Of a DNA stretch of 64,000 nucleotides, positions 9,775 to 19,395 are shown piece after piece. The first letter of the stretch is position 1. Each line of letters begins with the position of its first letter. The notes under the pieces were generated by a model. It had not been told where the DNA came from. It did not search any database and worked only from the letters and a program-made list of their open reading frames with translations. The translations under genes were made by a program, and so were the position numbers. The DNA comes from Flavobacteriaceae bacterium (GTDB taxonomy: Bacteria > Bacteroidota > Bacteroidia > Flavobacteriales > Flavobacteriaceae): contig JANQMD010000039.1 of the NCBI GenBank assembly GCA_028280265.1, positions 111,594 through 175,593 on the forward strand, in the 5' to 3' direction.

Positions 9775-10806
9775 TTACCTCTTATATTTTAATTTTTCAG
9801 ACCGTCCTTTCTTAAAAATTTTGTTGCTTGCATGCTTCCCTTTTCTCAACGCTTTTTGCTCTTCGTATGGCAAATGGATGACTTCTTGACATTCTGCAGA
9901 ACAGGTATTTTCCATTTTTTCAGCACATTCATCACACTGAATAAAGAGTAAATGACATGCCTCATTGGCACAGTTGGTATGCGTATCACAAGGTTTTCCA
10001 CACTGGTGACAATTGGCAATCACGTCTTCAGAAATCTTTTCTGCTCTTCTGTGATCGAAGACAAAGTTCTTCCCAATAAACTTGTTCTCAATTCCTTCGG
10101 CTTTTATCTGACGTGTATACTCAATAATCCCTCCTTCTAACTGAAAGACATTCTTAAATCCTTTGTGCTTGTAATATGCAGAAGCTTTTTCACAACGAAT
10201 ACCTCCTGTGCAATACATCAATAGGTTTTTATCCTCTTTATGTTCTTTTAAATCTTCTTCAATGATATCCAAAGAGTCTCGAAACGTATCTACATCTGGC
10301 GTAACAGCGCCTTCAAAATGTCCGATTTCACTTTCGTAGTGATTTCTCATGTCTACGCACACAGTGTTTGGATCTGCCAACATCGCATTGAACTCTTTTG
10401 CATTCAAATGCACTCCTTTGTCTGTGACATCAAACGTATCATCATTCAAACCATCGGCTACAATTTTATCCCTCACTTTCACTTTTAGCTTCAGGAAAGA
10501 TTTGTTGTCTTGTTCAACAGCAACATTTAAACGAATTCCATTCAAAAAATCGATGGCGTCTAGTTGTTCTTTTAGCGTATTGAAGTTTTCAGCGGGAACA
10601 GAAATCTGAGCGTTGATCCCTTCATAAGAAACATAGGTTCTTCCCAATACATCCAATGCATTCCATTCGATGAAAAGTTTGTCTCTAAATAATTGTGGGT
10701 TCTCTATCTTGTAATATTGATAGAATGAAATGGTGATGCGGTCTTTTCCCGCCTCATCTATTAATGCAGCGCGTTCTTTGGCGCTTAACTTATTGTACAG
10801 TTGCAT
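9775..10806 (-). CDS. trhO: tRNA uridine(34) hydroxylase TrhO (YceA, rhodanese-like)
   Basis: 343 residues. An N-terminal acylphosphatase-like domain (about 1-110; FYQYYKIENP, VSYEGINAQISV) precedes a rhodanese domain (about 125-225) with the active cysteine in LMYCTGGIRCEKA. The C-terminal part is cysteine-rich (CHQCGKPC, CANEACH, CDECAEKM), which looks zinc-binding. The family hydroxylates U34 of tRNAs on the route to (c)mo5U-type modification. It is transcribed alone, divergent from asd. Confidence 0.92.
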   Translation of the reverse strand: MQLYNKLSAKERAALIDEAGKDRITISFYQYYKIENPQLFRDKLFIEWNALDVLGRTYVSYEGINAQISVPAENFNTLKEQLDAIDFLNGIRLNVAVEQDNKSFLKLKVKVRDKIVADGLNDDTFDVTDKGVHLNAKEFNAMLADPNTVCVDMRNHYESEIGHFEGAVTPDVDTFRDSLDIIEEDLKEHKEDKNLLMYCTGGIRCEKASAYYKHKGFKNVFQLEGGIIEYTRQIKAEGIENKFIGKNFVFDHRRAEKISEDVIANCHQCGKPCDTHTNCANEACHLLFIQCDECAEKMENTCSAECQEVIHLPYEEQKALRKGKHASNKIFKKGRSEKLKYKR

Positions 10807-11036
10807 GCTATACCAATTGAGTTAAACAAAATATGTGTGATTAATCTCTGTTAATCATCGGCAAAAGTAGTATTATTTTCTAATTCTTGTTTTGTTTCAC
10901 GAGTTTAAAATTAAACATTCTGTTATATTTTGAATCATTCTTAAATTTTCGCATTTTCTTCACAAAAACCTTGATTCTGTTGCTTGATTTTTTATAATCT
11001 TTGCATTTCAATTATTAGATATAAAAATAAATTACG

Positions 11037-12047
11037 ATGAAAGTAGCAGTTGTAGGCGCTACCGGTATGGTAGGAAATGTAATGCTAAAGGTACTTGCAG
11101 AAAGAAACTTTGAAATCTCTGAATTAATCCCTGTAGCATCTGAGCGATCTATTGGAAAAAAAATTGAATATAAAGGGAAATCTTTTTCGATTGTAGGGAT
11201 GCAAGACGCGGTAGATGCGAAACCTGATATTGCCTTATTTTCTGCTGGTGGAAATACTTCTTTAGAATGGGCTCCAAAATTTGCAGAAGTTGGGACTACT
11301 GTCATTGACAATTCTTCTGCTTGGCGAATGGATCCGACAAAAAAGTTAGTTGTTCCTGAGATTAATGGTGATGTGTTAAATGAGAGTGATAAAATTATTG
11401 CGAATCCAAATTGTTCTACAATTCAATTGGTGATGGCTCTTGCTCCATTACATTCAAAATATAAGATGAAACGCGTAGTTGTGTCTACCTATCAATCTGT
11501 TTCTGGAACAGGTGTAAAAGCAGTACAACAGTTAGCAAACGAAGAAGCTGGTATTGAAGGAGAAATGGCTTATCCACACCCAATTGGAAGAAATGCTTTG
11601 CCTCATTGTGATATCTTTTTAGAGAATGGTTATACCAAAGAAGAAATGAAATTGGTAAAAGAATCTAAAAAAATCTTACGAGATGACACTTTTTCTGTGA
11701 CAGCTACGGCTGTTCGAATTCCAACTGCTGGTGGACACTCAGAATCGGTAAATATAGAGTTTGAAAACGACTTCGATCTAAATGAAGTTCGAGAAATTTT
11801 AACTCAAACTCCTGGGGTTATTGTACAAGATGATCTAGAGAACAATTTGTATCCAATGCCCGTGACGGCTCATGATAAAGATGAAGTATTTGTAGGTAGA
11901 ATTCGAAGAGATGAATCTCAGGAAAACTCCTTAAATTTGTGGATTGTTTCTGACAACCTAAGAAAAGGTGCTGCGACCAATACGGTGCAGATTGCAGAAT
12001 ATTTAATTGAAAACAATCTAGTAGAAATCAATGAGTACATTTCATAA
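11037..12047 (+). CDS. asd: Aspartate-semialdehyde dehydrogenase
   Basis: 336 residues. The NADP-binding GATGMVGNVMLKVL is at the N-terminus; the catalytic Cys is in ANPNCSTIQLV; the active-site His lies in PTAGGHSESVNIEF. It reduces L-aspartyl-4-phosphate to the semialdehyde on the route to Lys/DAP, Thr and Met. A TATAATCTTTG sequence about 30 nt upstream resembles a Bacteroidota -7 box but is off by one base from TAnnTTTG. The 3' end overlaps the next reductase gene by 17 nt. Confidence 0.95.
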   Translation: MKVAVVGATGMVGNVMLKVLAERNFEISELIPVASERSIGKKIEYKGKSFSIVGMQDAVDAKPDIALFSAGGNTSLEWAPKFAEVGTTVIDNSSAWRMDPTKKLVVPEINGDVLNESDKIIANPNCSTIQLVMALAPLHSKYKMKRVVVSTYQSVSGTGVKAVQQLANEEAGIEGEMAYPHPIGRNALPHCDIFLENGYTKEEMKLVKESKKILRDDTFSVTATAVRIPTAGGHSESVNIEFENDFDLNEVREILTQTPGVIVQDDLENNLYPMPVTAHDKDEVFVGRIRRDESQENSLNLWIVSDNLRKGAATNTVQIAEYLIENNLVEINEYIS

Positions 12048-13071
12048 ACTATCTATACAACATATTATACAAGAAACCGCTGATGCGGTTTCTGTTGTTT
12101 TTACTATTCCTGAAAATTTAAAATCAAATTTTGAGTTCAAAGCGGGTCAATATATTACTCTTAAAAAAGATTTAAATGGAGAAGAAGTTCGCAGAGCTTA
12201 CTCTATTTGCTCTTCTCCAAAAAGTGGGGAGTTAAAAGTAGCGATTAAAGCAGTTGAGAAAGGTCTTTTTTCTACGTATGCAACCTCTAGTTTAAAGGTT
12301 GGTGATGTTTTAGAAGTTCATGAACCTGAAGGGAAATTTGTTTTAGAACCTCAAGAAAAAAACTATCTTGGATTTGCAGCGGGTAGTGGGATCACTCCTG
12401 TTTTGTCTATGATCAAAGCTTCTTTAACTGAAGATTCCAGTTCTAATTTTACATTAATCTATGGTAATAAGTCTGAAGCGGACACTATTTTTAAGGGGGA
12501 ATTAGAGACCTTACAAACAGAATATTCAGATAGATTTCAATTGCATTTCATTTACAGCAGACAAAATGTTGAAGGGTCTAAATTTGGAAGAATTGATGAA
12601 GGAATTACCAATTACTTTGTAAAAAGCACATACAAAGATGTTTCTTTTGACAAAGCATTTCTGTGTGGGCCTGAGGAGATGATCCATACAGTTTCAGAAA
12701 CACTTCAGAAAAGCGGTTTTGATAATTCACAAATTCTTTTTGAATTATTTACTGCTTCAAGTGAAGAAGATACTTCTCAAGTAAAAGATGGAGAAACTGA
12801 AATCACTGTACTTTTAGATGACGAAGAGATTTCTTTTACCATGCAACAAACGGATGATATCTTGTCCTCCGCTTTGCGAAATAAAATTGATGCCCCGTAT
12901 TCTTGTCAGGGAGGAGTCTGTTCCAGTTGTCTGGCAAGAGTAACTGAAGGAAATGCTGTGATGACTAAAAATAGCATTTTAACAGATGGTGAAGTTGAAG
13001 ATGGTTTTATTTTAACCTGCCAAGCACATCCTACCACCTCAAAAATTTATATCGACTTTGATGATGTGTAA
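12031..13071 (+). CDS. PaaE-like ferredoxin-NAD(P)H reductase (FAD, NAD, 2Fe-2S)
   Basis: 346 residues in the order FAD-binding beta barrel (RRAYSICSSP, the RxYS flavin motif), NAD(P) domain (GSGITPVLSMIKA and CGPEEMI) and C-terminal plant-type ferredoxin with cysteines in SCQGGVCSSC and a fourth near ILTCQAHP. This is the layout of PaaE/HCR-type reductases, which pass electrons from NAD(P)H to an oxygenase. No Paa oxygenase subunit is nearby, so the partner is unknown. Its start lies 17 nt inside asd, indicating tight coupling. Confidence 0.88.
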   Translation: MSTFHKLSIQHIIQETADAVSVVFTIPENLKSNFEFKAGQYITLKKDLNGEEVRRAYSICSSPKSGELKVAIKAVEKGLFSTYATSSLKVGDVLEVHEPEGKFVLEPQEKNYLGFAAGSGITPVLSMIKASLTEDSSSNFTLIYGNKSEADTIFKGELETLQTEYSDRFQLHFIYSRQNVEGSKFGRIDEGITNYFVKSTYKDVSFDKAFLCGPEEMIHTVSETLQKSGFDNSQILFELFTASSEEDTSQVKDGETEITVLLDDEEISFTMQQTDDILSSALRNKIDAPYSCQGGVCSSCLARVTEGNAVMTKNSILTDGEVEDGFILTCQAHPTTSKIYIDFDDV

Positions 13072-13093
13072 AAATCTATTGTATATTTAGCTA

Positions 13094-13774
13094 ATGGATT
13101 TTTACGACTTTAAAAATGCCTTTCTTATTGGTTTCTTCATGGCTTTCATGATTGGGCCTGTTTTTTTTGTACTAATTAAAACGAGTATTTTAAAAGGAGC
13201 CAGAGCAGCTATTGTTTTTGATCTCGGAGTTATCTTAGGCGATATTGTTTTTATGTTGATTGCCTATTATGGGAGCCGAACCTTACTGGAAAAAATTAAG
13301 GATGACCCCAGACTTTTTATCGTGGGAGGGTTGGTCTTAATTGTCTATGGTTTGATTACCTATTTGGACAAGAATAACAAAAAGGAAGTTGAAGAAAATG
13401 AGGAGGTAAAAATTCCTGTGAACAACAACTATATCCGACTTTTCTTTAGTGGATTCTTTTTAAACTTTATCAATGTAGGTGTCCTTGCTTTTTGGCTAGG
13501 AATGATTGTAGTCGTTGGACCTACTTTGGATATGAATCCTAATTATATTTTATACTATTTCGGAACTGTTTTAGCTGGTTATTTCCTTACTGATATTGGT
13601 AAAATTTTACTTGCCAAACAATTAAAAAGTAGAATGACTCCTATTGTCATTTACCGAGTAAAAAAAACAATGGGTGTGCTTTTAATCGTATTTGGAGTTG
13701 GACTAATGTTAAAGGGGTTTCTTCCAAAAGACAGTAAAATAAATACTCTTTTGGAGCAAGTAGAGAAGAACTAA
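13094..13774 (+). CDS. LysE/RhtB-type translocator
   Basis: 226 residues with about six hydrophobic segments and the N-terminal motif FLIGFFMAFMIGPVFFVL, the conserved GP-containing first helix of the LysE exporter superfamily. A charged loop near residues 92-115 (KNNKKEVEENEEVK) fits the cytosolic loop of the family. It probably exports amino acids or related small metabolites; substrate unknown. It follows the reductase gene by 22 nt and could be in the same operon. Confidence 0.85.
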   Translation: MDFYDFKNAFLIGFFMAFMIGPVFFVLIKTSILKGARAAIVFDLGVILGDIVFMLIAYYGSRTLLEKIKDDPRLFIVGGLVLIVYGLITYLDKNNKKEVEENEEVKIPVNNNYIRLFFSGFFLNFINVGVLAFWLGMIVVVGPTLDMNPNYILYYFGTVLAGYFLTDIGKILLAKQLKSRMTPIVIYRVKKTMGVLLIVFGVGLMLKGFLPKDSKINTLLEQVEKN

Positions 13775-13827
13775 TTTTTATTCATTTAGACTTTTCTTTT
13801 TATTTTAGATATATGTTCGAGCTTCTC

Positions 13828-14514
13828 TTACCCTGCTACTTTAATTATCTTGGATAGCGTATATCCATCTGTAGTATTTCCAGTAACAGAATCTGCAAGA
13901 TTACCAGCTGCTACGATACCATCGTTAGAATTATTCGTATCGGGAGTACCTTCATAACCTGTGGTGGCATAGACTGTGTTTGAAATATTATCTGGGAAAG
14001 AAACCTGAGTAACCAACAACGACCTTCCTGTTGCACTTTTCACCTCTACGTGAAGATGTGGTGTACGTCCAGGATACCAACCAGGATAAATACTAATAAA
14101 AGAAGCCAAACCATTTGCATTGGTAGTTTGTCTTCCCCTTAAAAAGGTCTCGCTTGTAAAATTCCCATGCAACTGTCCGGAATATTCTGAATAATTTCCC
14201 CTAGCATCACAATGCCATAAATCTACCAAAGCTCCTGCTAAAGGAACACAGTTGTTATTTGTATTTTGAATGGTAAACTGGATTAATAAAGCAACTCCTG
14301 TTCTATTACCAATAATATTTTCTCTTACCAAATCTGCAGGTCTCTTTGTAGGATATGGTCCTTCTGTTTCTGATGGTGATGGCGCACAAGCGTTTGGATT
14401 GTTGTCATTACTATTATTGTTGTTATCGCTGCTACAAGATGTTAACATTGATGGAATAGCTACTATACTTCCCATACCAAATAACCCTTTTTTTAAAAAT
14501 TTTTTTCTGTCCAT
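13828..14514 (-). CDS. Secreted intradiol ring-cleavage dioxygenase-like protein
   Basis: 228 residues. The N-terminus (MDRKKFLKKG, then SMLTSC) is a lipoprotein-type export signal followed by an Asn/Ser-rich linker. The core matches the catechol/protocatechuate dioxygenase fold: PSETEGPYP, ALVDLWHCDARGNYSEYSG, FLRGRQTTNANG, and YPGWYPGRTPHLHVEV, which supplies Tyr, Arg and two His iron ligands. The extracellular anchor and the absence of aromatic catabolism genes make the substrate unclear; related secreted proteins are often of unknown role. Transcribed alone. Confidence 0.85.
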   Translation of the reverse strand: MDRKKFLKKGLFGMGSIVAIPSMLTSCSSDNNNNSNDNNPNACAPSPSETEGPYPTKRPADLVRENIIGNRTGVALLIQFTIQNTNNNCVPLAGALVDLWHCDARGNYSEYSGQLHGNFTSETFLRGRQTTNANGLASFISIYPGWYPGRTPHLHVEVKSATGRSLLVTQVSFPDNISNTVYATTGYEGTPDTNNSNDGIVAAGNLADSVTGNTTDGYTLSKIIKVAG

Positions 14515-14810
14515 GGTTACGTTTATTATCTAGTGAATTTTATTTTTTAAAAACATTATGCTTATTCATAAGGAGAAATTACCAAAGTATATAATACTTT
14601 TTATATGTAACACTTTTAAATCATAATACCCTACTTCAATGTTAGGATAAGATTTCTTGCATAAAGATTACATCAACAATATAACGGTCTTTTCAAAAAA
14701 AATTCTTTGAATATTCTTTTATGTAGCAAAATCAAACTTTTACAGCAATTATTCGTTATTACAAACTACTCTAGTTCTTAATTATTCTCTAAATACCTTC
14801 GAGTAACAAA
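14515..14810. other. Intergenic region without a recognised gene
   Basis: Very AT-rich spacer between two minus-strand genes. I see no convincing open frame, tRNA or repeat. The dioxygenase promoter should lie in its lower part; the upper end borders the terminator at 14811-14843. Confidence 0.6.
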
Positions 14811-14843
14811 TAGAAAAGGTCGGAAGAAATAATCTTCCGACCT
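14811..14843 (-). terminator. Rho-independent terminator of the M1/S8/MBL operon
   Basis: A perfect 11-bp inverted repeat, arms 14817-14827 (AGGTCGGAAGA) and 14833-14843, with a 5-nt loop. On the minus strand it is followed by TTTTCT. It sits about 50 nt past the M1 peptidase stop. Confidence 0.85.
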
Positions 14844-14893
14844 CAGCGAAGTTAAAACCTCACTTTATTAGTACCATTACATGAAAAAATTGT

Positions 14894-16720
14894 TTATTCT
14901 TTAATCTTTTCGAGTTCTATTTCCTTTTTGTTGTTTTCCATATTTACATCTGCCATCAATTTTGATGGATCAATCTCAACGGATCTAACCAGTTTTGATG
15001 TTGTAAAGCTGTAGGATGGATGAGCCCAACCCCAATCTTCTAAAATTTTCGCTTTGGTAGGTTTTTCACCTCTCATCATGCGCAATGGGATATTAAACAT
15101 TTCTTTGGTTCCATCTGTATAGGTAACCTCCACATCTATAGGCATTGGCATCTTCCCTACTCTTTCTAGTGTTACAGTCTTATCATCAATCGATTTTACT
15201 CCATAATCAATGGTATGTGTCGTTTGTGTCCACTCATTTAAGTACCAATCCAAATGAATTCCAGATACTTTTTCCATCGATCTTTTGATATCGTTTGGTG
15301 TTGGATGCTTGAAACTAAAATCTTCAAAATACTTTTTCAATCCTTTTACAACATTTTCAGGGCCAATCACATATTCTAATTGTGACAAAAACACAGCTCC
15401 TTTGCTATAGCTAGCTACACCATAAGCCGCATTTAAATCGAACCTATCTGAATGGGTTGTTAACGATTCTTCAACGCCTCTTTGCACTATGAAACCATAG
15501 CCTCTATACGATCCTGAATGAGGATTTTTTCTTCCTCTTTTTAAAATTTCATTTCCTGCTTTTGCAGAAATATAGGAAGTAAAGCCTTCGTCCATCCATG
15601 CATGCTTGCTTTCGTTTGTTGCTAGCAAGAACTGAAACCAAGTATGTGCCAATTCATGATTGGTAACACCAAACAAGCTATTGAATGATCTTTGCCCAGT
15701 GATTAGTGTACACATGGCATATTCCATACCTCCATCTCCTCCTTGAATTACAGAGTATTGTTTGTATGGATATTGACCAATTCTTTCACTGAAAAACTTC
15801 ATTAATTCCGCAGTTTTTGGCTGAAGATCTTTCCAGTTCTTTAAGAAATCTTCTTTCATCGTTTTCTTGTAGAAAAAATGTAAGTCAATTCCATTGTCCA
15901 TTTTATAAGTATCATGATTGAATTCTGGATCAGCTGCCCAAGTAAAATCATGCACATCTGGCGCTTTAAATTTCCAGGTAATTTTATCTCCTTTTGGAAG
16001 TTTTAATTTTTTGTTTTTGTCTTCATAACCATGACCAACTTGCTGTGGGTTTTGTAGATAACCTGTTCCTCCTATTACATAATTTTTGTCGATGTGAATC
16101 GTAACGTCAAAATTCCCCCAAATTCCATGAAACTCACGACCTATGTATGGAGGTGTATGCCACCCTTCAAAATCATATTCCGCCATTTTAGGATACCACT
16201 GTGCCATAGACAATGCAACTCCTTCTTTGTTATTTCTTCCTGAACGACGAATCTGCTTTGGTACTTGCGCTTTAAAGTCCATTTCAAAGGTTGCTTTTTG
16301 ACCCGGTTGAATAGGTTTACTCAATTCTACTTCCAAGATGGTTCCTACAGTTTCAAACTTTACAGCTCTCCCATTTTGTTTTAAGCTATTTACTTTAATA
16401 TAACCTATCTCATTTGGTGCCAATTTGCTAATTCTGTCCTTTACTCTTCCATCAGGATCTTGAATGCTTCTAGATCGAATATCCATTTGAGAATTGGGTT
16501 GAAAAGCATTGAAATACAAATGGTAATACACATGAGTTAATACATCTGGTGAATTATTAGTGTATTCTATTTTTTGCTTCCCTTTGTATTGATAGGTTTT
16601 TACATCCATATCAATATCCATGGTATAATCTGCTTGCTGTTGCCAATAAGAGGTATTCTGTGCAAATACTCCAAGCATGCTCAACATAAGCACAAAGGCG
16701 ATTCTATGTTTCATATTCAT
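14894..16720 (-). CDS. M1 family metallopeptidase (secreted aminopeptidase-like)
   Basis: About 608 residues. A signal peptide starting MNMKHRIAFVLMLSM ends near VFAQ. The gluzincin zinc site is HELAHTWFQ with the third ligand Glu in WMDEGFTS, and the M1 exopeptidase motif appears as GGMEYAM (instead of GAMEN), as in other secreted Bacteroidota M1 proteins. It probably trims peptides in the periplasm or outside the cell. The frame opens 21 nt further upstream inside the S8 gene; the ATG at 16720 gives a cleaner signal peptide and reduces the overlap to none. Same operon as the S8 protease. Confidence 0.9.
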   Translation of the reverse strand: MNMKHRIAFVLMLSMLGVFAQNTSYWQQQADYTMDIDMDVKTYQYKGKQKIEYTNNSPDVLTHVYYHLYFNAFQPNSQMDIRSRSIQDPDGRVKDRISKLAPNEIGYIKVNSLKQNGRAVKFETVGTILEVELSKPIQPGQKATFEMDFKAQVPKQIRRSGRNNKEGVALSMAQWYPKMAEYDFEGWHTPPYIGREFHGIWGNFDVTIHIDKNYVIGGTGYLQNPQQVGHGYEDKNKKLKLPKGDKITWKFKAPDVHDFTWAADPEFNHDTYKMDNGIDLHFFYKKTMKEDFLKNWKDLQPKTAELMKFFSERIGQYPYKQYSVIQGGDGGMEYAMCTLITGQRSFNSLFGVTNHELAHTWFQFLLATNESKHAWMDEGFTSYISAKAGNEILKRGRKNPHSGSYRGYGFIVQRGVEESLTTHSDRFDLNAAYGVASYSKGAVFLSQLEYVIGPENVVKGLKKYFEDFSFKHPTPNDIKRSMEKVSGIHLDWYLNEWTQTTHTIDYGVKSIDDKTVTLERVGKMPMPIDVEVTYTDGTKEMFNIPLRMMRGEKPTKAKILEDWGWAHPSYSFTTSKLVRSVEIDPSKLMADVNMENNKKEIELEKIKE

Positions 16721-16730
16721 AGGATTTAAA

Positions 16731-18368
16731 TTATTTTCCATTCACCATGGCATCAGCCATTTTCAATGCATTGTATGCATTAACAATTCTACCCGTAACA
16801 GAAAGATCTGAAAAAGAGACTTTTTCTCCCTCTGGATTTTCTCTTGATTTTGATCCTGGCTTTACAACTTCCAAATCTAGTTTAGATCCAGAATTCATGA
16901 TGATGTGTTTAACTTGGCTTGCCGTTAGTTTTGGATAATACGAACGAATTAATGCTGCAACACCAGCTACAGCTGGAGAAGCCATTGAGGTTCCTCCTTT
17001 AAAGTCATATTCATCTTCTGGAGTGGTAGAATAAATCTTTACCCCAGGTGCATAAATATCTACATTGATTTTTCCATAATTCGTAAAAGTGGCTAATAAG
17101 TTTTCATCATAGCTTGAACTAATAGCCCCAATGGTTAAAAAGTTATCGGAAATTTCATTGACCATATCAGGTGTATCATTTGGATAGGTAACATTTGTGT
17201 CGATATCTTTTGAATCGTTTCCTGCTGCATTCACAATCAATACATCTTTTTCTGCTGCATATTTAATCGCATCATAAACCCATTGTACTTTTGGCGAGTA
17301 TCCTTTTCCAAAACTTGTGTTGATCACTTTTGCGCCATTATCTACTGCATAACGAATCCCTAGTGCTACATCTTTGTCGTACTCATCTCCATCTGGAACT
17401 ACTCTTACAGCCATTAGCTTTACATTTGTAGCTACTCCTCTCATTCCTTTTTCATTGTCACGCGATGCAGCAACAATACCAGATACATGGGTTCCATGAG
17501 ATTCTTTCTTTACTGAATGTCCTGATTTATTATCTCCATAAACTTTTGTCGCCATAGAGTTTTCATCATCATTTAACACACTTCTGTAGTTATTTTTAAG
17601 TGCTTTGCCAGTTAGTAAATCATCTGCATTATTTACCAAATCAGTCAATTCATCAATGGCTTGCTGCATGGATGACAATCCTAAATCGAACATTTGACTT
17701 GCGATAGCAACACTTCTAGCCATTTCTTCAGAGGAAGTATCGATATCTTTGAGGTCTTCCTTTTTATATTCTTTTTTATTGAGCTTCTTAACAAGGTTGT
17801 CGTTAGCAAAATTTACAGCCTGTAAAATTTGACCATATCTTTGTTTGTTGGTTGTCGCTTCAGAAATTTTCTTTTCATAATCTTTTTTTGCTCTTTCAGC
17901 TGTTTTCTCGTCTGCAATTTTTGGATCTTTTACAATTCTGTACAGTTCTGCATCTTCTTTGTAGATTTTTCCTAGGAAATTCCATCCGTTGATGTCATCT
18001 ATAAACCCGTTTCCGTCATCGTCTTTCCCATTCCCAGCAATCTCTTTTGGATTTACCCATGCAACATCTTTCAGATCTTCGTGTTCAAGATCTGTTCCTG
18101 AATCTACTACGGCTACAACAACTTCGCTTCCTTTTTTACCTTTTAAAAATTCATAGGCTTTGTCGACACTCATTCCAGGAATTGAATCTTTCTTTAGATC
18201 GAAATGTCCCCAATTTTGCTTTTCATTTTCTGTCAATTCTGCTTTTTTTGCATAAGCAACCACTGTATTTTCAGAACCTTTTGGCACTGGTATTTTACTG
18301 ATTGTTTTGCAACTTGAAATCAAAAACGTCATTACGAATGCTCCTAGCATTGCTCTTTGTATTCTCAT
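16731..18368 (-). CDS. S8 (subtilisin-like) serine protease lipoprotein with a large insertion
   Basis: 545 residues. A lipoprotein signal ends at Cys20 (FLISSC). The catalytic triad is visible: Asp89 (AVVDSGTDLEHEDL), His291 (ESHGTHVSG), Ser461 (GGTSMASPAVAG), with the oxyanion Asn384 (AAGND). About 200 residues separate Asp89 from His291, far more than in classical subtilisins; residues 135-280 form a charged, mostly helical insertion. After Asp89, KDDDGNGFIDDINGWNF resembles a calcium-binding loop found in related proteases. It is likely surface- or periplasm-anchored and co-transcribed with the M1 peptidase. Confidence 0.93.
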   Translation of the reverse strand: MRIQRAMLGAFVMTFLISSCKTISKIPVPKGSENTVVAYAKKAELTENEKQNWGHFDLKKDSIPGMSVDKAYEFLKGKKGSEVVVAVVDSGTDLEHEDLKDVAWVNPKEIAGNGKDDDGNGFIDDINGWNFLGKIYKEDAELYRIVKDPKIADEKTAERAKKDYEKKISEATTNKQRYGQILQAVNFANDNLVKKLNKKEYKKEDLKDIDTSSEEMARSVAIASQMFDLGLSSMQQAIDELTDLVNNADDLLTGKALKNNYRSVLNDDENSMATKVYGDNKSGHSVKKESHGTHVSGIVAASRDNEKGMRGVATNVKLMAVRVVPDGDEYDKDVALGIRYAVDNGAKVINTSFGKGYSPKVQWVYDAIKYAAEKDVLIVNAAGNDSKDIDTNVTYPNDTPDMVNEISDNFLTIGAISSSYDENLLATFTNYGKINVDIYAPGVKIYSTTPEDEYDFKGGTSMASPAVAGVAALIRSYYPKLTASQVKHIIMNSGSKLDLEVVKPGSKSRENPEGEKVSFSDLSVTGRIVNAYNALKMADAMVNGK

Positions 18369-18374
18369 AATTTT

Positions 18375-19220
18375 TTAATTAAATATATCCGTAAACTTAA
18401 ATGTTTCTTTGAGTCGTACTCCCTTTTCTGTATGTTTTACTGTACAAATTTCTGTCTCTGCATCGTGCTCTAGAAAAAGGTAATATTCTTCATCTACAGC
18501 TTTTTTCAAAAACTGTTCCTTTTCTTTGATGGTTAGTAAGGGGCGTGTGTCGTATCCCATTACATAAGGAAGTGGTATATGGCCTGTAGTAGGCAATAAG
18601 TCTGCCATGAAAACTAGTGTTTTATCTTGATAACGAATTTTTGGCAACATTTGTTTTTCTGTATGCCCATCCATCAATAAAACATCAAATCCTAATTGGC
18701 TTTGTGAATCCTTATTCACAAAATTTAATTGACCGCTTTCTTGAATCGGTTGAATGTTTTCCTTTAAAAAAGAGGCTTTTTCTCTCGGATTTGGTGCTAT
18801 TGCCCATTCCCAATGGCTTTCATTAGACCAAAACTTGGCATTTTTAAAAGCTGGTTCATATCCTGTTCTATCTTTATTCCATTGGATGGCACCACCGCAA
18901 TGATCAAAATGTAGATGTGATAGAAATACATCGGTAATATCATCTCTGTGAAATCCAAGATTAGCAAGTGAATTATCTATAGAATAATCTCCATATAAAT
19001 AATAATATCCAAAAAATTTATCTGATTGTTTGGTTCCCATTCCTGTGTCAACCAAAATTAATCTATCTCCATCTTCTATAAGCATGGCTCGCATACTCAT
19101 GGATATCATATTATTCTTGTCGGCAGGATTGGTTTTTTGCCAGATAGATTTAGGAACAACACCAAACATGGCACCTCCATCTAGCTTGAAATTTCCTGTT
19201 TCTATAGGATAAATCTTCAT
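18375..19220 (-). CDS. MBL-fold metallo-hydrolase
   Basis: About 281 residues. The metal motif HLHFDHCGG is followed by further ligands near MDGHTEKQM and in LEHDAET. The arrangement (ILVDTGMGTKQSD, HLHFDHCGG, LMDGHTE) is that of AHL-lactonase/AttM-like hydrolases of the metallo-beta-lactamase fold, but many flavobacterial members have unknown substrates. The ATG at 19220 (MKIYPIETG) is preferred over one 9 nt upstream. It precedes the S8 gene by 6 nt. Confidence 0.88.
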   Translation of the reverse strand: MKIYPIETGNFKLDGGAMFGVVPKSIWQKTNPADKNNMISMSMRAMLIEDGDRLILVDTGMGTKQSDKFFGYYYLYGDYSIDNSLANLGFHRDDITDVFLSHLHFDHCGGAIQWNKDRTGYEPAFKNAKFWSNESHWEWAIAPNPREKASFLKENIQPIQESGQLNFVNKDSQSQLGFDVLLMDGHTEKQMLPKIRYQDKTLVFMADLLPTTGHIPLPYVMGYDTRPLLTIKEKEQFLKKAVDEEYYLFLEHDAETEICTVKHTEKGVRLKETFKFTDIFN

Positions 19221-19298
19221 GGAACACAAAGATGCAGAAAAAAGATGGAATTAATGTTAACAAAAATCTTAAAAGCTGGCGATAGCCTCCAAAAACAA

Positions 19299-19327
19299 AA
19301 AGCGATGTTAATAACTAACATCGCTTT
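19299..19327 (-). terminator. Strong hairpin terminator after the small membrane-protein genes
   Basis: A perfect 12-bp stem, arms 19299-19310 (AAAGCGATGTTA) and 19316-19327, with loop ATAAC. On the minus strand the right part continues into TTTTTGTTTTTGG. It closes the unit that begins at 19832. Confidence 0.88.
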
Positions 19328-19395
19328 CGTTTACTTAATAAAATTCCCCCAAATTTTATTATTTGTTGTTTTCTTACTTCAAAGAAACAACAGAA

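Noticed and set aside
12031..13071. Phenylacetate degradation operon
   Set aside because: Only the reductase is present; none of PaaA-D or later genes is nearby.
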